Source of the DNA: Cryoendolithus antarcticus
Taxonomy: Eukaryota > Ascomycota > Dothideomycetes > Cladosporiales > Cladosporiaceae
Reading direction: 5' to 3'
Length of the DNA: 64,000 nt
Assembly (NCBI GenBank): GCA_002077065.1
Contig: NAJO01000015.1
Span: 744,001 to 808,000 of the forward strand
The notes beneath the pieces are model-generated. The model saw only the letters and a program-made list of their open reading frames with translations. It searched no databases and was not told the origin of the DNA. How positions within the stretch are numbered: position 1 is the stretch's first letter; the number at the start of each line of letters is the position of its first letter. A program made the position numbers and the translations under genes. Shown one piece after another: positions 10,164 to 21,951 of this stretch.

Positions 10164-11189
10164 ATGGGTTCTTCGGCGAAGAAGAAGCGCGAGAAGAAAT
10201 CTGATTTCAAGAAAACCAAGCTCAAAGTCGGAAAGGCTCGACCAAAGAACACCAATGCTACCGATACGAGTTTTGCAGCGAAATCCATTGTTCTCAAACA
10301 ACAGTCTTTGAGCGAGTCTGGACGCGACCCGTCGACGATCTTCAACCACAATTTGTCTCTTCTGGCTAGCAAAGCAGATACGCAACGACGAGACGCGTTA
10401 GCATGGCTTACGAACGCTATCACGGCCATGAATGCAGCTGCATTGCCTCAACCGCCATCAGCTATTCTATTGAAAGCACAGCCGTTGATTCTAGACGGAA
10501 CAGCGTCCGTGCGATCACAATTGCTGAAGCTGTTACGGATATTGCCCGTTGATCAACTAGGGCCGCTAGACCAAGTTTTGCTCTACACCCGCGCAGGGAT
10601 GTCTCATCTCTCAACGGACATCAAGCTCTCATCACTGGATATACTGGATTGGCTCATAGAAGCACAGCCGGAGAGCATTGTAAGCTGCGCAGGCGGCTGG
10701 GTGAAGACGTTGGAAACGTTCGAAACACTACTTTCGTGGAATGGAGCAAAAGGGACTACCGGTTCACTAACAGGCGACGGTAAATGGAGCGCGACGAAGC
10801 CTACGGTCTCGTTGGGCTCTTCGAAATTGCTGGTTCACCAATTGAACACGTTGACTGCATTTCTGAACGCTGGACTAGTGAGACCAGAACGGGATGACAA
10901 TCTACTAGCAATCCAGGCAGCAGAGTGCTGGCCACTGTGGCATCATCAAGCACATCTCATGCCTACGAAGAGCAACCCTTACGGATACCTGAATTTATGC
11001 GGAAAGAAGAGGGATACCGAAAGCGACATGTATGAGGACCCCGAGGAGCGCCAAGAGGCTTTCATTACGTCTGGGATGTGCAGGGCGTTCGTACAGGGTG
11101 TCACGGAGGCTAAAAAGGAAGGAGGTGAGGTCGGGAGAGCCGCTGCGGGCGTGGCGAAGGCGCTGCAACTTGTTGTTGATGTGGGATGA
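10164..11189 (+). CDS. IPI1: Ipi1-like pre-rRNA processing protein (Rix1 complex)
   Basis: This protein works in the nucleolus and nucleoplasm as part of the Rix1-Ipi3-Ipi1 complex needed for ITS2 processing and 60S maturation (TEX10 in animals). It is a single exon of 341 codons. The N-terminus is very basic (MGSSAKKKREKKSDFKK), followed by KLKVGKARPKNTN, a conserved fungal Ipi1 start. Helical repeats run through the middle: SLLASKADTQRRDALAWL, VRSQLLKLLRILP and HLSTDIKLSSLDILDWL. This spacing suits the Ipi1/TEX10 armadillo-like domain. The length is near the usual 330-350 aa. The start is the first ATG in frame and directly precedes the basic tract. Confidence 0.92.
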   Translation: MGSSAKKKREKKSDFKKTKLKVGKARPKNTNATDTSFAAKSIVLKQQSLSESGRDPSTIFNHNLSLLASKADTQRRDALAWLTNAITAMNAAALPQPPSAILLKAQPLILDGTASVRSQLLKLLRILPVDQLGPLDQVLLYTRAGMSHLSTDIKLSSLDILDWLIEAQPESIVSCAGGWVKTLETFETLLSWNGAKGTTGSLTGDGKWSATKPTVSLGSSKLLVHQLNTLTAFLNAGLVRPERDDNLLAIQAAECWPLWHHQAHLMPTKSNPYGYLNLCGKKRDTESDMYEDPEERQEAFITSGMCRAFVQGVTEAKKEGGEVGRAAAGVAKALQLVVDVG

Positions 11190-11857
11190 GAGAACCCGAA
11201 GGCCTTTTGGGAACGAAACCACTTGAATTGGCAACATTGGAAGCCGCAGAGCCAGATGCCGGTACTGCAACGAAGGACCACAGGTGAAAATGGCAGCGAT
11301 TGTATGCTTGAGTAGCATCACTACACAACGAGCCACCGCTCTATCCCCCGAAAACTCGGAGCCCGCCTGTGCTACTATCTGCTTAGCTGCGACAGTCAAT
11401 CAACGAGCACTTCAACCACGGAGAGAGCGGGTCTCGTGCGTTTCACGCGAGATTGCACAGGTCTGACAAAAATGAGATCTCCTTCTCATCGATTTGGCAC
11501 CGCAAATTCGCTGCTGTGGTCAAGACTGTAGATGCATGAGACGAGAGACCCCTTGGACGGAGGTTGCGTGATCACGCGAAGTGGTCCATGTGCAGCTGGC
11601 ATGGAGGTATATAGAGAATAATCGACGAGCAGATCGAGGGTTCAGCTTCTGGGTCGAGTTGATACTCCTGATGATGTCGTCCGACAAGGGTATCGTCGTT
11701 GAAGTGATCTGAACGCGTAACTTCCAGTCGCGTTCAACAGAAGGTCCAAGCGTCACTTCGATCTCGAAGTGAGCTGCCTACAGGTATATCGTTACGATCA
11801 TGCAAATAGTACACCTCTAGCATCGCGACAAATCCAAGCATCACATCACATCCGGCC
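11190..11857. other. Intergenic region, IPI1 to the Yip-family gene
   Basis: It is 668 bp with only short random frames. It presumably contains the IPI1 3' UTR and the next promoter. Confidence 0.5.
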
Positions 11858-12915
11858 ATGGCAAACCGACAAGGCTACGATGTCGTCGTCGACGTAGACG
11901 CAGGAGGCGACCTCGGGCACACCGACCTCCAAGAAGACAACCTCGAATTCCATAACTCCAGTGAGGCTCCCATCCCCATCGACTGCCCTCGAGTAGATGC
12001 TAACCCAGCACAGCCTTCGACAACCCCTCCTCCCGCGCCAAGTCCTCCCAGCAGTCCTCCTTTCTCACCCCGCAGCCCAACCCCACCGCCGCCTCAACCT
12101 CCTCAAAACGCTACCTCTGGTCCATAGCCTTCTACCAACAGTTCTTCGACGTCTCCACCACGCAAATCGCCCACCGCTGCCGCTCAGTCCTCTACCCGCG
12201 CGCGAACTTCCTCGACATCCTCGAAGGCAACCCAGACCTCTACGGCCCCTTCTGGATAGCCACAACTGTAGTAGTAATATTGTTCCTGACCGGGACGATC
12301 AGCCAGTACTTGGCGGAGACGGGGAAGGAGCATAGCGCGTATGATTTCAAGCTGTTGAGTGGAGCGGCGGGGTTGGTGTATGGGTATACTATCTTTGTGC
12401 CGCTGGGGCTTTGGGGGGTATTGAAGTGGTTTGGGAGTGAGAGTGCGAATTTGGTCGAGTGTTGGGCGCTTTATGGGTATGCGAACTTGATTTGGATTCC
12501 GGTTGCGTTGGTGTCGTGGAGTAATCTGTCAGGTATGTGTCGAGCTGTACTATGAACGTCTTGCAGAGTGCAGACTGACGATGGTATACAGCATTGAATT
12601 ACGCTTTCGTTGGAGTGGGCTTTGCGTTCTCGGCTGTGTTTCTGTTCAGGAATCTGTACGTCCCTCCAGCTCATCTACTTGGAATGCAATAATGCTGACT
12701 AGCAACACAGCTTCCCGGTCGTCTCGGCGACCGACAAGAAGACTTCACAGATTCTGCTGGTCATCGTCATCGCGCTACACGCAGGGCTGGCGATTGCTAT
12801 CAAGGTGCTGTTCTTTGCTCACGCATCGCCTCTCGCGAAAGGCACGCCTGCGAGCGGCATACCAGACCCCATGGGCGATGCTGGGAAGGGCGGGGATGGC
12901 AGACTCATGTTTTGA
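11858..12915 (+). CDS. Yip1-domain membrane protein, YIPF1/YIPF2 type
   Basis: This is a Golgi/ER-Golgi multispanning protein that works with Rab GTPases in vesicle traffic. Exons are 11858-11960, 12014-12532, 12592-12655 and 12711-12915; introns are 53, 59 and 55 nt, all in phase, giving 296 aa. The start MANRQGYDVVVDVDAGGDLGH is a conserved fungal N-terminus. The cytosolic part ends with KRYLWSIAFYQQFFDV and YPRANFLDILEGNPDLYGPF, the block just before the Yip1 domain. Five hydrophobic helices follow at about 112-131, 150-172, 185-203, 208-226 and 238-256. The first intron needs the acceptor CCCAGCACAG; the nearer AG gives the wrong frame. The continuous open frame across that intron (proline-rich) is an artefact. 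Confidence 0.92.
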
Positions 12916-13478
12916 GTAGCGCAAAGGTAGGGTACGAATGCTAATCTGTACCATATGCTGTACTATCTTTACGAGTCACCTGCCTACCGAAGTCTTGGTT
13001 GCGACTTGCGATCAGTCTGCGTTGCTTGGGTGCAAATGCAACTGGCTGTAGACCGCTATGGATCAAGACTGCGCCCAGGCGTACAGCCTCACACATTGGG
13101 CCAAACATGAGTCACCTATGCGCCGTGGTAGTGTAGATGTTGAATTGTTAGTCATGTTGGCGGGCCTCAGGCGAGACGTCACTTCCCTTCCCGAAGCCCC
13201 ACCATCGCGCCCACGCAGTCAATATTGTTGCTCTTCCGGTATAGTGTGGCAAACATAAATTGTCCATCTCGCCACTGTGTACTAAACCTCGCCTCGTCAT
13301 AGTATCAACATCCGCTGGTAGTATGCACATAGACTGCATGCACAATTGCCAGGTGCCACCAGACTTACCGCACGATCTAGCTTTAGGCCAAACCTGAATT
13401 CGCCTACCAATTCAATTAGATTGATATCTAACCTGGTCACCTCTTCAACTTCCCACGTAGGCGACACAATTTGCTCAA
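12916..13478. other. Intergenic region upstream of eIF5B
   Basis: It is 563 bp with no coding signal. It must hold the eIF5B promoter, and the last 60 bases before the start are rich in short C/T runs. Confidence 0.5.
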
Positions 13479-16400
13479 ATGGCGCCCAAGTCTAAGAAAG
13501 GCAAGAAGGGCGGCGACGACTGGGACGATGGCCTCGGCGAAGTCGCAGACCCCATCGCGCAGGCAGAGACTGAAGCCAAAGCCGCCGACGCAGCTGCTGA
13601 TGAAGAGGATGAGGCGCCTGCTGGCGGGCTGATGGCTGCATTGAAGAAGAACAAGGAGAAGCGCAAGAAGAAGGGAAAGGCTACTGATAATGATTTTCTT
13701 GAAGGCGAGGATCCGAGTGGTACCGGCACGCCAGCGCTGGAGGAGCCGACTGTCGATCTAAGTGCGAAGGCACCCGTGGAAGCTAGCATGGAGGATGAGG
13801 ATCTGTTTGGCGCACCGGAGAAGAAAGGCAAGGGTGGGAAGGGAGGGAAGAAGGAGGTAGCCAAGGCTGCTGAGCCAGAGGCTGACGAGGACGGGGGAGA
13901 TGAGGGTGAGGATGATGGAGGGCGAGTCAAGACGAAGGCTGAGAAGGAGAAGGAGAAGAAGGAGCGGGAGAAGCAGAGGAAGAAGGAGCAGGTGGGTTAA
14001 TTGCGGTATGCTAGGGCAACCGAGCATGCACTAACGGAATTACAGGCCGACAAGAAGAAGAAGACTGCTCCAACGGCACCGGCAGCAAAGGCGAAGGAGC
14101 CAGAAGCTGTCGCTGCAGCGCCCACACCTGTCGCCGCACCCGAACCAGCAGGCGCAAAGAAGAAGAAGCTTACACCTGCACTTGCAAAGTTGCAGCAACA
14201 GCAAGAGGAGCTTCGTCGTAGACAGGAGGAAGTGGATCGAATTGCTGCCGAAGAGAAGGCGCGAGAAGACGAGGAGGAGCGACTAGCTGAAGAGGAGAGG
14301 AAGCGGCAGATCGAGTCGAAAGCTGCAAAGAAGGAGCGGGAGCGTAAGAAGGTCGAGGACCAGAAGAAAGCGGGCACTTACAAGACCGAGAAGGAGCGGA
14401 AAGCTGAGGCGATACAGAAGCTTCGACTTCAGCAGATGCTTGAGGGCGGTGCGAAGGTGGCTGGGATCGAGGGCACTGACGGCGAGGGCGAGGACAGGAA
14501 GAAGTCGAAGGACGATCGCAAGAAGAAGAACCCTAAAAAGGAGGCAGAGGAGCGAAAGGCACAACAGGCACGCGAGGAAGAGGAAGCACGGCAGCGAATG
14601 GAGGCACTCAAGCTCCAAGAAGAGGCAGATCGGGCAGCAGCTGAAGCAGCAAAGGCTAAGGCTGATGCTGAAGCTAAGAAGGGCGAGGACAGCGATGACC
14701 TCGAGGACTGGGAGGCGATGGCGGAGAAGGAGGAGGGTGTCAAGGACAGTTGGGATGCAGCATCGGACGATGAGCAAGCCACAATCAAGTCGATGGTCAA
14801 CGGCAAGGCAGTACAGAACGGTGCGAACGGTGGCAAGACAGAAGTCGACTCGGACTCGGAGAGCGAGAGTGAGAGCGAATCCGAGTCAGAGTCAGAAGAG
14901 GAGACTGTCACAGCACGACAGGCAAGAGAGCGGAGAGAGGCGGCGGCGGCGAAACGCAAGGCCGATCAAGAAGCCGCTCGGGCAGCTGCATCGAAGGACG
15001 ACCTACGATCACCCATCTGCTGTATCCTGGGCCACGTCGATACTGGCAAAACGAAGCTACTGGACAAGATTCGCCAAACGAACGTGCAAGAAGGCGAGGC
15101 TGGCGGCATCACACAGCAGATTGGTGCCACGTACTTCCCTGTCGAGGCGTTGAAGAAGAAGACTGCGGTCGTGAACCAGGACGGTGCATTCGAGTTCAAG
15201 GTACCCGGTCTGCTGGTCATCGATACACCTGGTCACGAGTCTTTCAGCAACTTGCGATCGCGGGGTTCCTCGCTCTGTAACATCGCGATCTTGGTGGTGG
15301 ACATCATGCACGGTCTCGAGCCCCAGACACTAGAATCCATGCGACTATTGCGAGACCGCAAGACGCCCTTCATCGTCGCGTTGAACAAGATCGATCGACT
15401 GTACGGCTGGAAGCAAGTCGCCAACAACGGCTTCAGAGAGTCTTTGGCACTGCAGAACAAGGGTGTGCAGAACGAGTTCCGTGACAGACTTGAGAAGACA
15501 AAGCTGGCATTCGCGGAGCAGAGCTTCAACTCCGAGTTATACTATGAGAACAAGTCGATGGCGAAGTTCGTCTCGCTAGTGCCTACTAGTGCACACACCG
15601 GAGAGGGTATCCCGGACATGCTCAAATTGATCACGACGCTGACGCAAGAGCGCATGACTGGTCAGCTCATGTACTTGAGCGAAGTTGAGGCCACCGTACT
15701 GGAGGTCAAGGTCATCGAAGGACTGGGCACGACGATTGACATCATCCTCAACAACGGCATCCTGCACGAAGGCGATACCGTCGTTTTGTGTGGTACGGAA
15801 GGCGCCATTACCACGAAGATTCGAGGTCTGCTCACGCCAGCTGAGATGAAGGAGCTGCGTGTCAAGTCAGTTTACGTCCACAATAAGAGCGTCAAGGCGG
15901 CGCTTGGTGTGAAGATCTCGGCCAATGGCCTCGACCACGCCATTGCTGGCTCGCGCATGCTTTTCGTCAAGGATCCGAATGATGAGGACGAGATCGAGGA
16001 GCTCGAAGAAGACGTCATGGGCGATCTCGAGAACCTGATGAGCAAGATCAGCAAGACGGGCCGCGGTGTGACCGTTCAGGCTTCAACACTAGGGTCTCTG
16101 GAAGCCCTGCTGGAGTTCCTGCGAGTGTCGAAGATCCCCGTGGCGAACATCTCCATTGGTCCAGTTCACAAGCGAGACGTCATCACCGCCTCTGCCATGT
16201 TGGAGAAAGCCAAAGAGTACGCAGTCATGCTCTGCTTCGACGTCAAAGTCGACAAAGACGCCACCGAAATGGCCGAGCAAATGGGCGTCAAGATCTTCAC
16301 GGCCGAGATCATCTACCACCTCTTCGACGACTTCACGAAACACATGGCGCAAATCGCTGCGCAGAAGAAGGAAGCCTCCAAGCTCCTCGCGGTCTTCCCC

Positions 16401-16802
16401 TGCGTTCTCAAACCCGTTGCTGTCTTCAACAAAAAAGACCCCATTGTCGTTGGCGTGGACGTCGTAGATGGTAACCTTCGTCTCGGCACACCTATCGCGG
16501 CTGTGAAGATGAATCCTGTCACTAACGTCAAGGATATTATCTCAATGGGTCGGGTCACGTCGATTGAGCGCGATCACAAGCAAGTGCCCATCTGTAAGAA
16601 GGGCCAGCCGAGTGTGGCGGTCAAGATTGAGGGTCCGAATCAGCCGCTTTATGGCAGGCAATTGGAGGAGAAGGACACGCTTTACTCGATGATCAGCAGG
16701 GCGAGCATTGATACGCTCAAGGAGTTCTATCGAGATGAGGTGGATAAAGATGAGTGGAATCTGATTGCGAAGCATCTCAAGGGGTTGTTTGATATCCCTT
16801 GA
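13479..16802 (+). CDS. FUN12: Translation initiation factor eIF5B (Fun12)
   Basis: This GTPase joins the 60S subunit to the 48S complex in the cytoplasm. Exons are 13479-13991 and 14046-16802, separated by a 54-nt phase-0 intron, giving 1089 aa. The N-terminal ~490 residues are a highly charged Lys/Glu/Ala-rich region with long predicted helices and an acidic Ser/Glu repeat near 450-470, as in yeast Fun12. The G domain has G1 (GHVDTGKT, 500-507), G3 (DTPGH) and G4 (NKID). Domains II-IV follow to the conserved end [26 protein letters not shown]. The start [15 protein letters not shown] is standard for fungal eIF5B. Several antisense open frames over the charged region are low-complexity shadows. 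The gene is convergent with the thiolase-like gene, with a 206-bp gap. Confidence 0.97.
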
Positions 16803-17008
16803 GGGGTGGTCGCGCGAGGTATTGCTGATGGGAATGTGAAATGTACGGACTGTAGCGCGGCGTTGGGCGTTCGGTGGGAGACTCTCGGCTCAGGTACTGG
16901 GCCAAAAGCGCGCAAAGATTTATGGCTCGCGATGTTGTCGTTGTAGCACGAGCGCGTAGGCATGTGATGGCTAGCGATTTGATAGACATCGCTACTATAT
17001 TGCATTCA

Positions 17009-18834
17009 TTACAGCTTCGCACCCTCATCGAATGTGAACACATTCCGCTTCCCCTCGACGGACCACACTCTACCTGTCTTCCCAATCGGCTCTTCTGTAC
17101 TACTACACAGCGCCTTCAACGTCCGCTCATCCGCATGGTTAGCCAGAAATCTCTCCCCACTACTCACCAACCTCCCGACCACAAAGCCCTTCGTCGGCTT
17201 CCCATCCCGCCCGAACTCAACAGTATAAGTCTCCACCACCGCCTCGCCCTCCGCCTGCGCCTTGATCTCCGGCACAGCAACATCAGTCACCACAGCTGGC
17301 AGCGGATTCGCGGCCGGATACGCTTTACCGTCTTTCCTAGGCTCGCGCGAGAGGCAGAGAACGTGCTGGTAGGTTACTACGCCGCCGTTCGCGAGGATCA
17401 GACCGTTCTTGCCTTTCGCTGCGCGAAGCTGTCGCGTCATTTCGGTTATGGCGTGCATGGAGTAGTTGTTTCCTGCGCCGCCGAAGGATGTGAGGCCGCC
17501 GAGGAGGGTGATGGGTTTGGGTGGATTCAGGATTGGGAGATTGAGGTGGGTGGAGGCTAGTTTCGGGACGATGGGGAAGCAGCTGAGAGATGGTGTTAGT
17601 GCCCTACGAGAGTGAGTGAGGTAGTTTGGGATGGTCAACGCACGAGTAGAAGTCGTAGAGATCTATGTCTTCCTTTGTCAGGCCAGAGACTTCGAGACTG
17701 GCATCGATGGAGCGGGAGATAGAGGGGCTGGAGTGGTAATTCGGTCGTTCCCAGACTGTGTCGAATTGTCAGTCGCGCATTTTGCGTGTGAGCAGTGGCG
17801 ACAATACTTACAATCATTACTATCGCGAGTTCCTGCACCTCCGAGCGCATAGACCCACTTTGACTTGGGAATGCCCAATTCTTGAGCAAATTCAACGGAA
17901 GTGAGTATACACGCTCCAGCAAGATTGACAGTGTTGAAGGCGTTCATGAGTAGAGGATCTGTCCAGCGCATCAGCACACTGTATTAACCACAGTGATTTA
18001 GCTTCGAACACTTACAAGGCAAGCAGATCATCCTGTTCTTTGCGCTAGGCGTACCAATGCTCTCTGCAGTCTGCGGTGGCGAGCCATAGTTCCATGCATA
18101 CGGGTTCTCTGCAGCAACCCGTGCAGAGTCCGCATATAGCTCTGCAGACTCACTGTTGTTGTCGCGTATCGACTGCCCTCGATGCGCTCGGAACGCATTC
18201 TCGTATAGAGGGTAGATGTGAATGGGATTGCCGATGCCATGTGTAGCACCAAGATCTGCATTCGGTGCGTCAGAAGGAGCTGGCGTCCATGCACCGGGTA
18301 ACGCACCGGGTTTGAGCTGTCTTGTAGTTGGAGAGAAGACACTGTCTACGCTTTGTGGTATGCTCGTCCAGCGTGGTGGTGGGAGCTTGCCTTTCGCGGC
18401 GCAGGCAGATACTGTTGCAGGTCAGACAGTGGTCGAGGGTGGCATGGAGTAGTCGTACGTGATGCCAGCGCTTCGCCACCAGTCAAGATGGCTACTTTGC
18501 TCTCTCCCTTCGAAATCTTCCGAGCAGCCTCGTCGAAAATCACTCCGGGCGAATTGCCTCCATGCTCTGTGTAGTGCCGTGATCTGGGCTGAATGCCGAC
18601 TTTGCCAGCAATCAGACCTGGCAAGTCAGGATATGGCCAAGTCCATGTCCGTACTACGCTCAGAGTATCCACGGCAGCCTTTAGATCCGCGATCGAGCTT
18701 GCAGACAGACCAGTGTCCTCCACAGCTTTGTCAATGGCGTTGATGATGAGTTGCAAGGGCTCGAGGGCTTCTTCGATCTTCCTCAAGCGGTTGGCGAAGT
18801 CGCCGACCCCGATGATCACTACGCCAGAAGCCAT
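17009..18834 (-). CDS. Thiolase-like protein (TLP1 type) with PTS1-like tail
   Basis: This is a thiolase-fold protein of the group that carries an extra C-terminal domain, often annotated acetyl-CoA acetyltransferase-like. Six exons (18459-18834, 18307-18411, 18016-18255, 17812-17958, 17644-17755, 17009-17582) join in phase to 517 aa; the five introns are 47-61 nt. Thiolase-like landmarks are GVGDFANRL at the N-terminus, HYTEHGGNSPG at about residues 91-101, ILTGGEALAS, PDLGATHGIGNPIHIYP, ALGGAGTRDSND, DLYDFYSCFP and GGLTSFGGAGNNYSMHAI. I see no cysteine at the classical thiolase nucleophile site, so the catalytic chemistry is uncertain; substrates are unknown for the group. The C-terminus ends in AKL, a PTS1-type peroxisomal signal. 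It shares its promoter region with an SDR gene, which suggests a common acyl-CoA or ketone pathway (inference). Confidence 0.88.
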
Positions 18835-19324
18835 GTCTAACAAATCGCGCAGACCAGAAAGACAAGCGAATATGAAAGTGATGAGGACTGCATGAGTTGC
18901 GTGTACTTACGAGGTCGTTCGCGTTGGCTTGCCTCGGCACTCACGCAATGGCATGGACGAGCATGCTTCGACCGGCGCCCTTGCGGCCTTCACCGTCTAG
19001 GATGCATGTGATCCATTTCCGCCCAAGTCCAGTGAAAGCATCAGGCACAGAATCATAGTTAGCTTCGATTCAAGTATCGAGACTGGACGCTCCAATGCAC
19101 TGCCCTCTGGAGCTGTGTCGACGCCATGCCTGTCCTTCTCCACTTCCCGGCCGGCTAAACCTCATCCTAATGCTCCAGGTATGCTTTCAACACAATAGTT
19201 AACAATAAAATCTGTAAGTGTTCTCCACGTCTCTCTTTACTCTACTTGTGCGCCGCGTCGTCTTCGGCTCGCAACGCAATCAGGCCTGGAAGACTGTTGG
19301 ACTCTCGAAGCGTGCTTCAAAAAC
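18835..19324. promoter_or_regulatory. Divergent promoter region, thiolase-like / SDR
   Basis: This 490-bp gap separates two outward-facing start codons, so co-regulation is plausible. No defined operator was recognised. Confidence 0.5.
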
Positions 19325-20299
19325 ATGGCAGACCTCAGCCAGCTAACCGCAGCTTCACTTTTCAATGTCAAAGGCTGGGTAGCAGTGGTGACTGGTGGCG
19401 GATCCGGTTTGGGCAAGATCACGGCACAGGTCCGACGAGATTCTTCCGGCAGTCGAACTCTGCACATACTGACTTTGAGTAGGCTCTCGCGGCCAATGGA
19501 GTCAAAGTCTACATTACCGGACGACGAGTGGACAAGCTCAAAGAGACCGAGATGAAGCACGAAAGCGGTGGCTCTATCATCGGCGTTCAAATGGACGTGA
19601 CCGACAAGGCAAGCATCGAAGCTGGTGTAGCCGAGATCGCAAAGAACGAAAAGTTCGTAAACTTCTTGGTCAACAACGCTGGTATGTCCACTCGATCTCA
19701 AACGACTGTCAGCTCGTCTTGCTAATGCAGGTATCCCAGGCGTATCAACACCCGGCTATGGACCCAGCGGCATGCCCCAAGGTACTCCGGCCGAGATCAG
19801 CAAGATCATGCTGAACAATCAAACCTTCGACGACTGGGCCTGGATCTACAAAGTAAACGTCACATCATACTACTTCACCTCTGCCGCCTTCCTGCCGCTC
19901 CTCGCCGCAGCGAAAGACAATGGCTACCCAGAAGCAGGCTCCATCCTCAATATCTCGAGTATCTCCGGCATCACCAAAGAAAGCCAGAACGGCCAATTCT
20001 CCTACAACGCCTCCAAAGCCGCAACGATCAGCCTAACAGAGCAGCTGGCAGTAGATTTCAAGCGTCTGAAGGTGCGAGTCAACACATTGGCTCCCGGATA
20101 CTTCCCGAGCGAGATGACGCCCATCGACAAGGACGATGGGAGTGCAGAGGAGCATTTCCAGACGAAGTGGGGAATCCCGTTCGGACGTGCTGGGCAGCCT
20201 AGAGATTACGCGCAGGCTGTGTTGAATTTTGCGGTGAATCAATATACGACTGGGGCAACGCTGGTGATTGATGGAGCGTGGCTGCTGGCGCATGCGTAG
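19325..20299 (+). CDS. Short-chain dehydrogenase/reductase (SDR)
   Basis: This is an NAD(P)-dependent oxidoreductase of the classical SDR type, close to fungal proteins annotated as 3-oxoacyl-ACP-reductase-like. Exons are 19325-19429, 19483-19681 and 19731-20299; introns are 53 and 49 nt and the product is 290 aa. The cofactor loop TGGGSGLG is at 23-30. NNAG follows DVTDKASIEAG and is split by intron 2. The catalytic serine block is SILNISSISG, and YNASK gives Tyr193 and Lys197. The C-terminal PGYFPSEMTP and GATLVIDGAWL are typical of fungal members. There is no targeting signal at the C-terminus (LLAHA). Its substrate cannot be told from sequence. It is head-to-head with the thiolase-like gene, and its 3' end faces the second SDR with only 21 bp between them. 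Confidence 0.93.
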
Positions 20300-20320
20300 A
20301 TTTGCAGAACGAAGCGGTGA

Positions 20321-21176
20321 CTAGAATGGCTCTTTCCCTCCCGAGCCCGTGACGACACTGTGCACATCCTCCTTCGATCCGAACGTCGACTTGATGATCT
20401 GTTTCGCGCCCTCCCTTGGGTCCAAGAACCCCGCATGGTTGTTCAGCTACTTCATCGTCAGTCCTTGGGTCATCACTCCAGAAGTACAGATACCGAAGCA
20501 CTCACGTTCGTAGCACAATACCCAGGATCGGAACCTCCGATGATGAACCCCTCCCCCTGTAGTGTCTGCGCATAGTGCACCATAATCATGTTCAACGCAC
20601 TCTTCGTCGATCGATAGACAAGGTAAGCCTGTCCCTTCGTTAGCAGCATCCCACGCGTGTCCTCGTTACCCTCGGACGACTCACCCCAGCATACTGGCCC
20701 TCAGCATGCCACGTGCAACTCCCTAATCCCGAACTGACGAAGCAGATTCGCTTGTCCTCGCCTTTCTTCAACAGCGGCAAGAACGCATCTGTCACGCACG
20801 CAGCGCTGAAGACATTAGTCTCATAGTGCCATTGATACAACTCCCTGAGCTCCTTGCCAGAAGCTTCTTTGGCGGACGCAATGCTAGCGTTGTTAACGAG
20901 CACATCCAGCTTGCCGAACTTAGACTCCACCGCAGAAACAGCCGACGCGATCGATGAATCGGAGGTGATGTCTAGCTCGATGGGCGTGAAGTCCTCCGCT
21001 TTGTTGGGGACAGAGGAGTCGGCGACAATGGCGTCGAGAGCGGCTTGGGCTTTGGCAAGGGCACGGCTCGTGAGGAGGACGTGGTATTTCCCTGCGGAGG
21101 CGAGTTGTTGAGCCGTGTAGTATCCGAGGCCTTGGTTACTGCCCGTGATCAGGACAACAGGCTTAGAAGTCGACAT
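20321..21176 (-). CDS. Short-chain dehydrogenase, carbonyl-reductase-like
   Basis: This is a second SDR, unrelated in detail to the neighbouring one. Exons are 20685-21176, 20506-20628 and 20321-20446, giving 246 aa. The cofactor loop TGSNQGLG is at residues 11-18, DITSD and NNAS follow, and the catalytic YRSTK is in exon 2 (Tyr169, Lys173). FVSSGLGSC supplies the serine. The C-terminal part has GSDPGYCATNLNNHAGF, like fungal carbonyl-reductase-type SDRs that lack a targeting tail. In intron 1 a CTAAC branch site lies too close to the first AG, so the next AG (GGGACAG) was used; the first would add Gly-Gln. The gene is tail-to-tail with the first SDR. Confidence 0.9.
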
Positions 21177-21951
21177 TATTGATCGTGCTTCGTCGTTGGA
21201 CCGAGGTATGAAGGAACGATGAGGTGTACAGAGCTTTTATTCCTTACTCGTTGAAGATCCTGACGATGCAAGGAGATCACGCCCTTATATACCCTACGCC
21301 TCGCGCCTCTGCGGCTTGACTCCATCGCATTGGACTTACCGGACTTTCCCCACGTCCGCGCAGACGAAGCGATCATACCTCTGGGCTACACGTCCTTAGT
21401 AATCGTGGCTTGATGTGTCGAACCAGTCAGGTCAACCTGCACCTCGCTCGTTAGCTGAGTTTCGGAGTTAAGCAAATGCAGAAACCCGGTCGATTTCTAG
21501 TTGACCTCCTACAAGGCTACACCTCCAAACGCCTATGTTAACGGATTGGTAGTGCTTCCACCAATCGAGTTGCAGCAGTGCCGTGCCGAGCTACGAGGAT
21601 TCCGCGAAAGAGATCGGTACAGGTAGGGTAGCAGTACAGCCGCGTATGACTCTCGTCAGTCGGGCAAGCTGAGACTGGCTGTACTCAGCGGTATTGTCTT
21701 AGCACAGCAGAGTTCCGGGCTTTCGGTGAGAGCACGACTTACGCCCTTCCCTCCCGCAAACTACCTACATGTACAACTGACAAAGCCTCGCGGAAAGCGG
21801 CCGTGTGCGTAAACTTAGCTCACTAATATTCCACATACATGTACCCGCTTTCCACATGATCCAAACACTATACAAGTCCCGCTCTATGCATTTTCCCTTC
21901 CCTCCTCTCTCACCCAGAACGCCCCATCCCCCTGTCCATGAGTCCACCCAT
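21177..21951. other. Intergenic region between SDR and chitin synthase csmA
   Basis: It is 775 bp and contains the promoter of the minus-strand SDR and the 3' flank of csmA. I see no coding signal. Confidence 0.5.

Noticed and set aside
11961..12127. Proline-rich continuation of exon 1 of the Yip-family gene
   Set aside because: It reads through an intron; splicing at 11960/12014 restores the conserved cytosolic segment in frame.
13475..13930. Antisense frame over the eIF5B N-terminus
   Set aside because: It is a shadow of repetitive charged codons and shows no domain.
14429..14959. Long antisense frame of 176 codons inside eIF5B
   Set aside because: It is Ser/Ala-rich low complexity, mirrored from the Lys/Glu/Ala region of the real protein.
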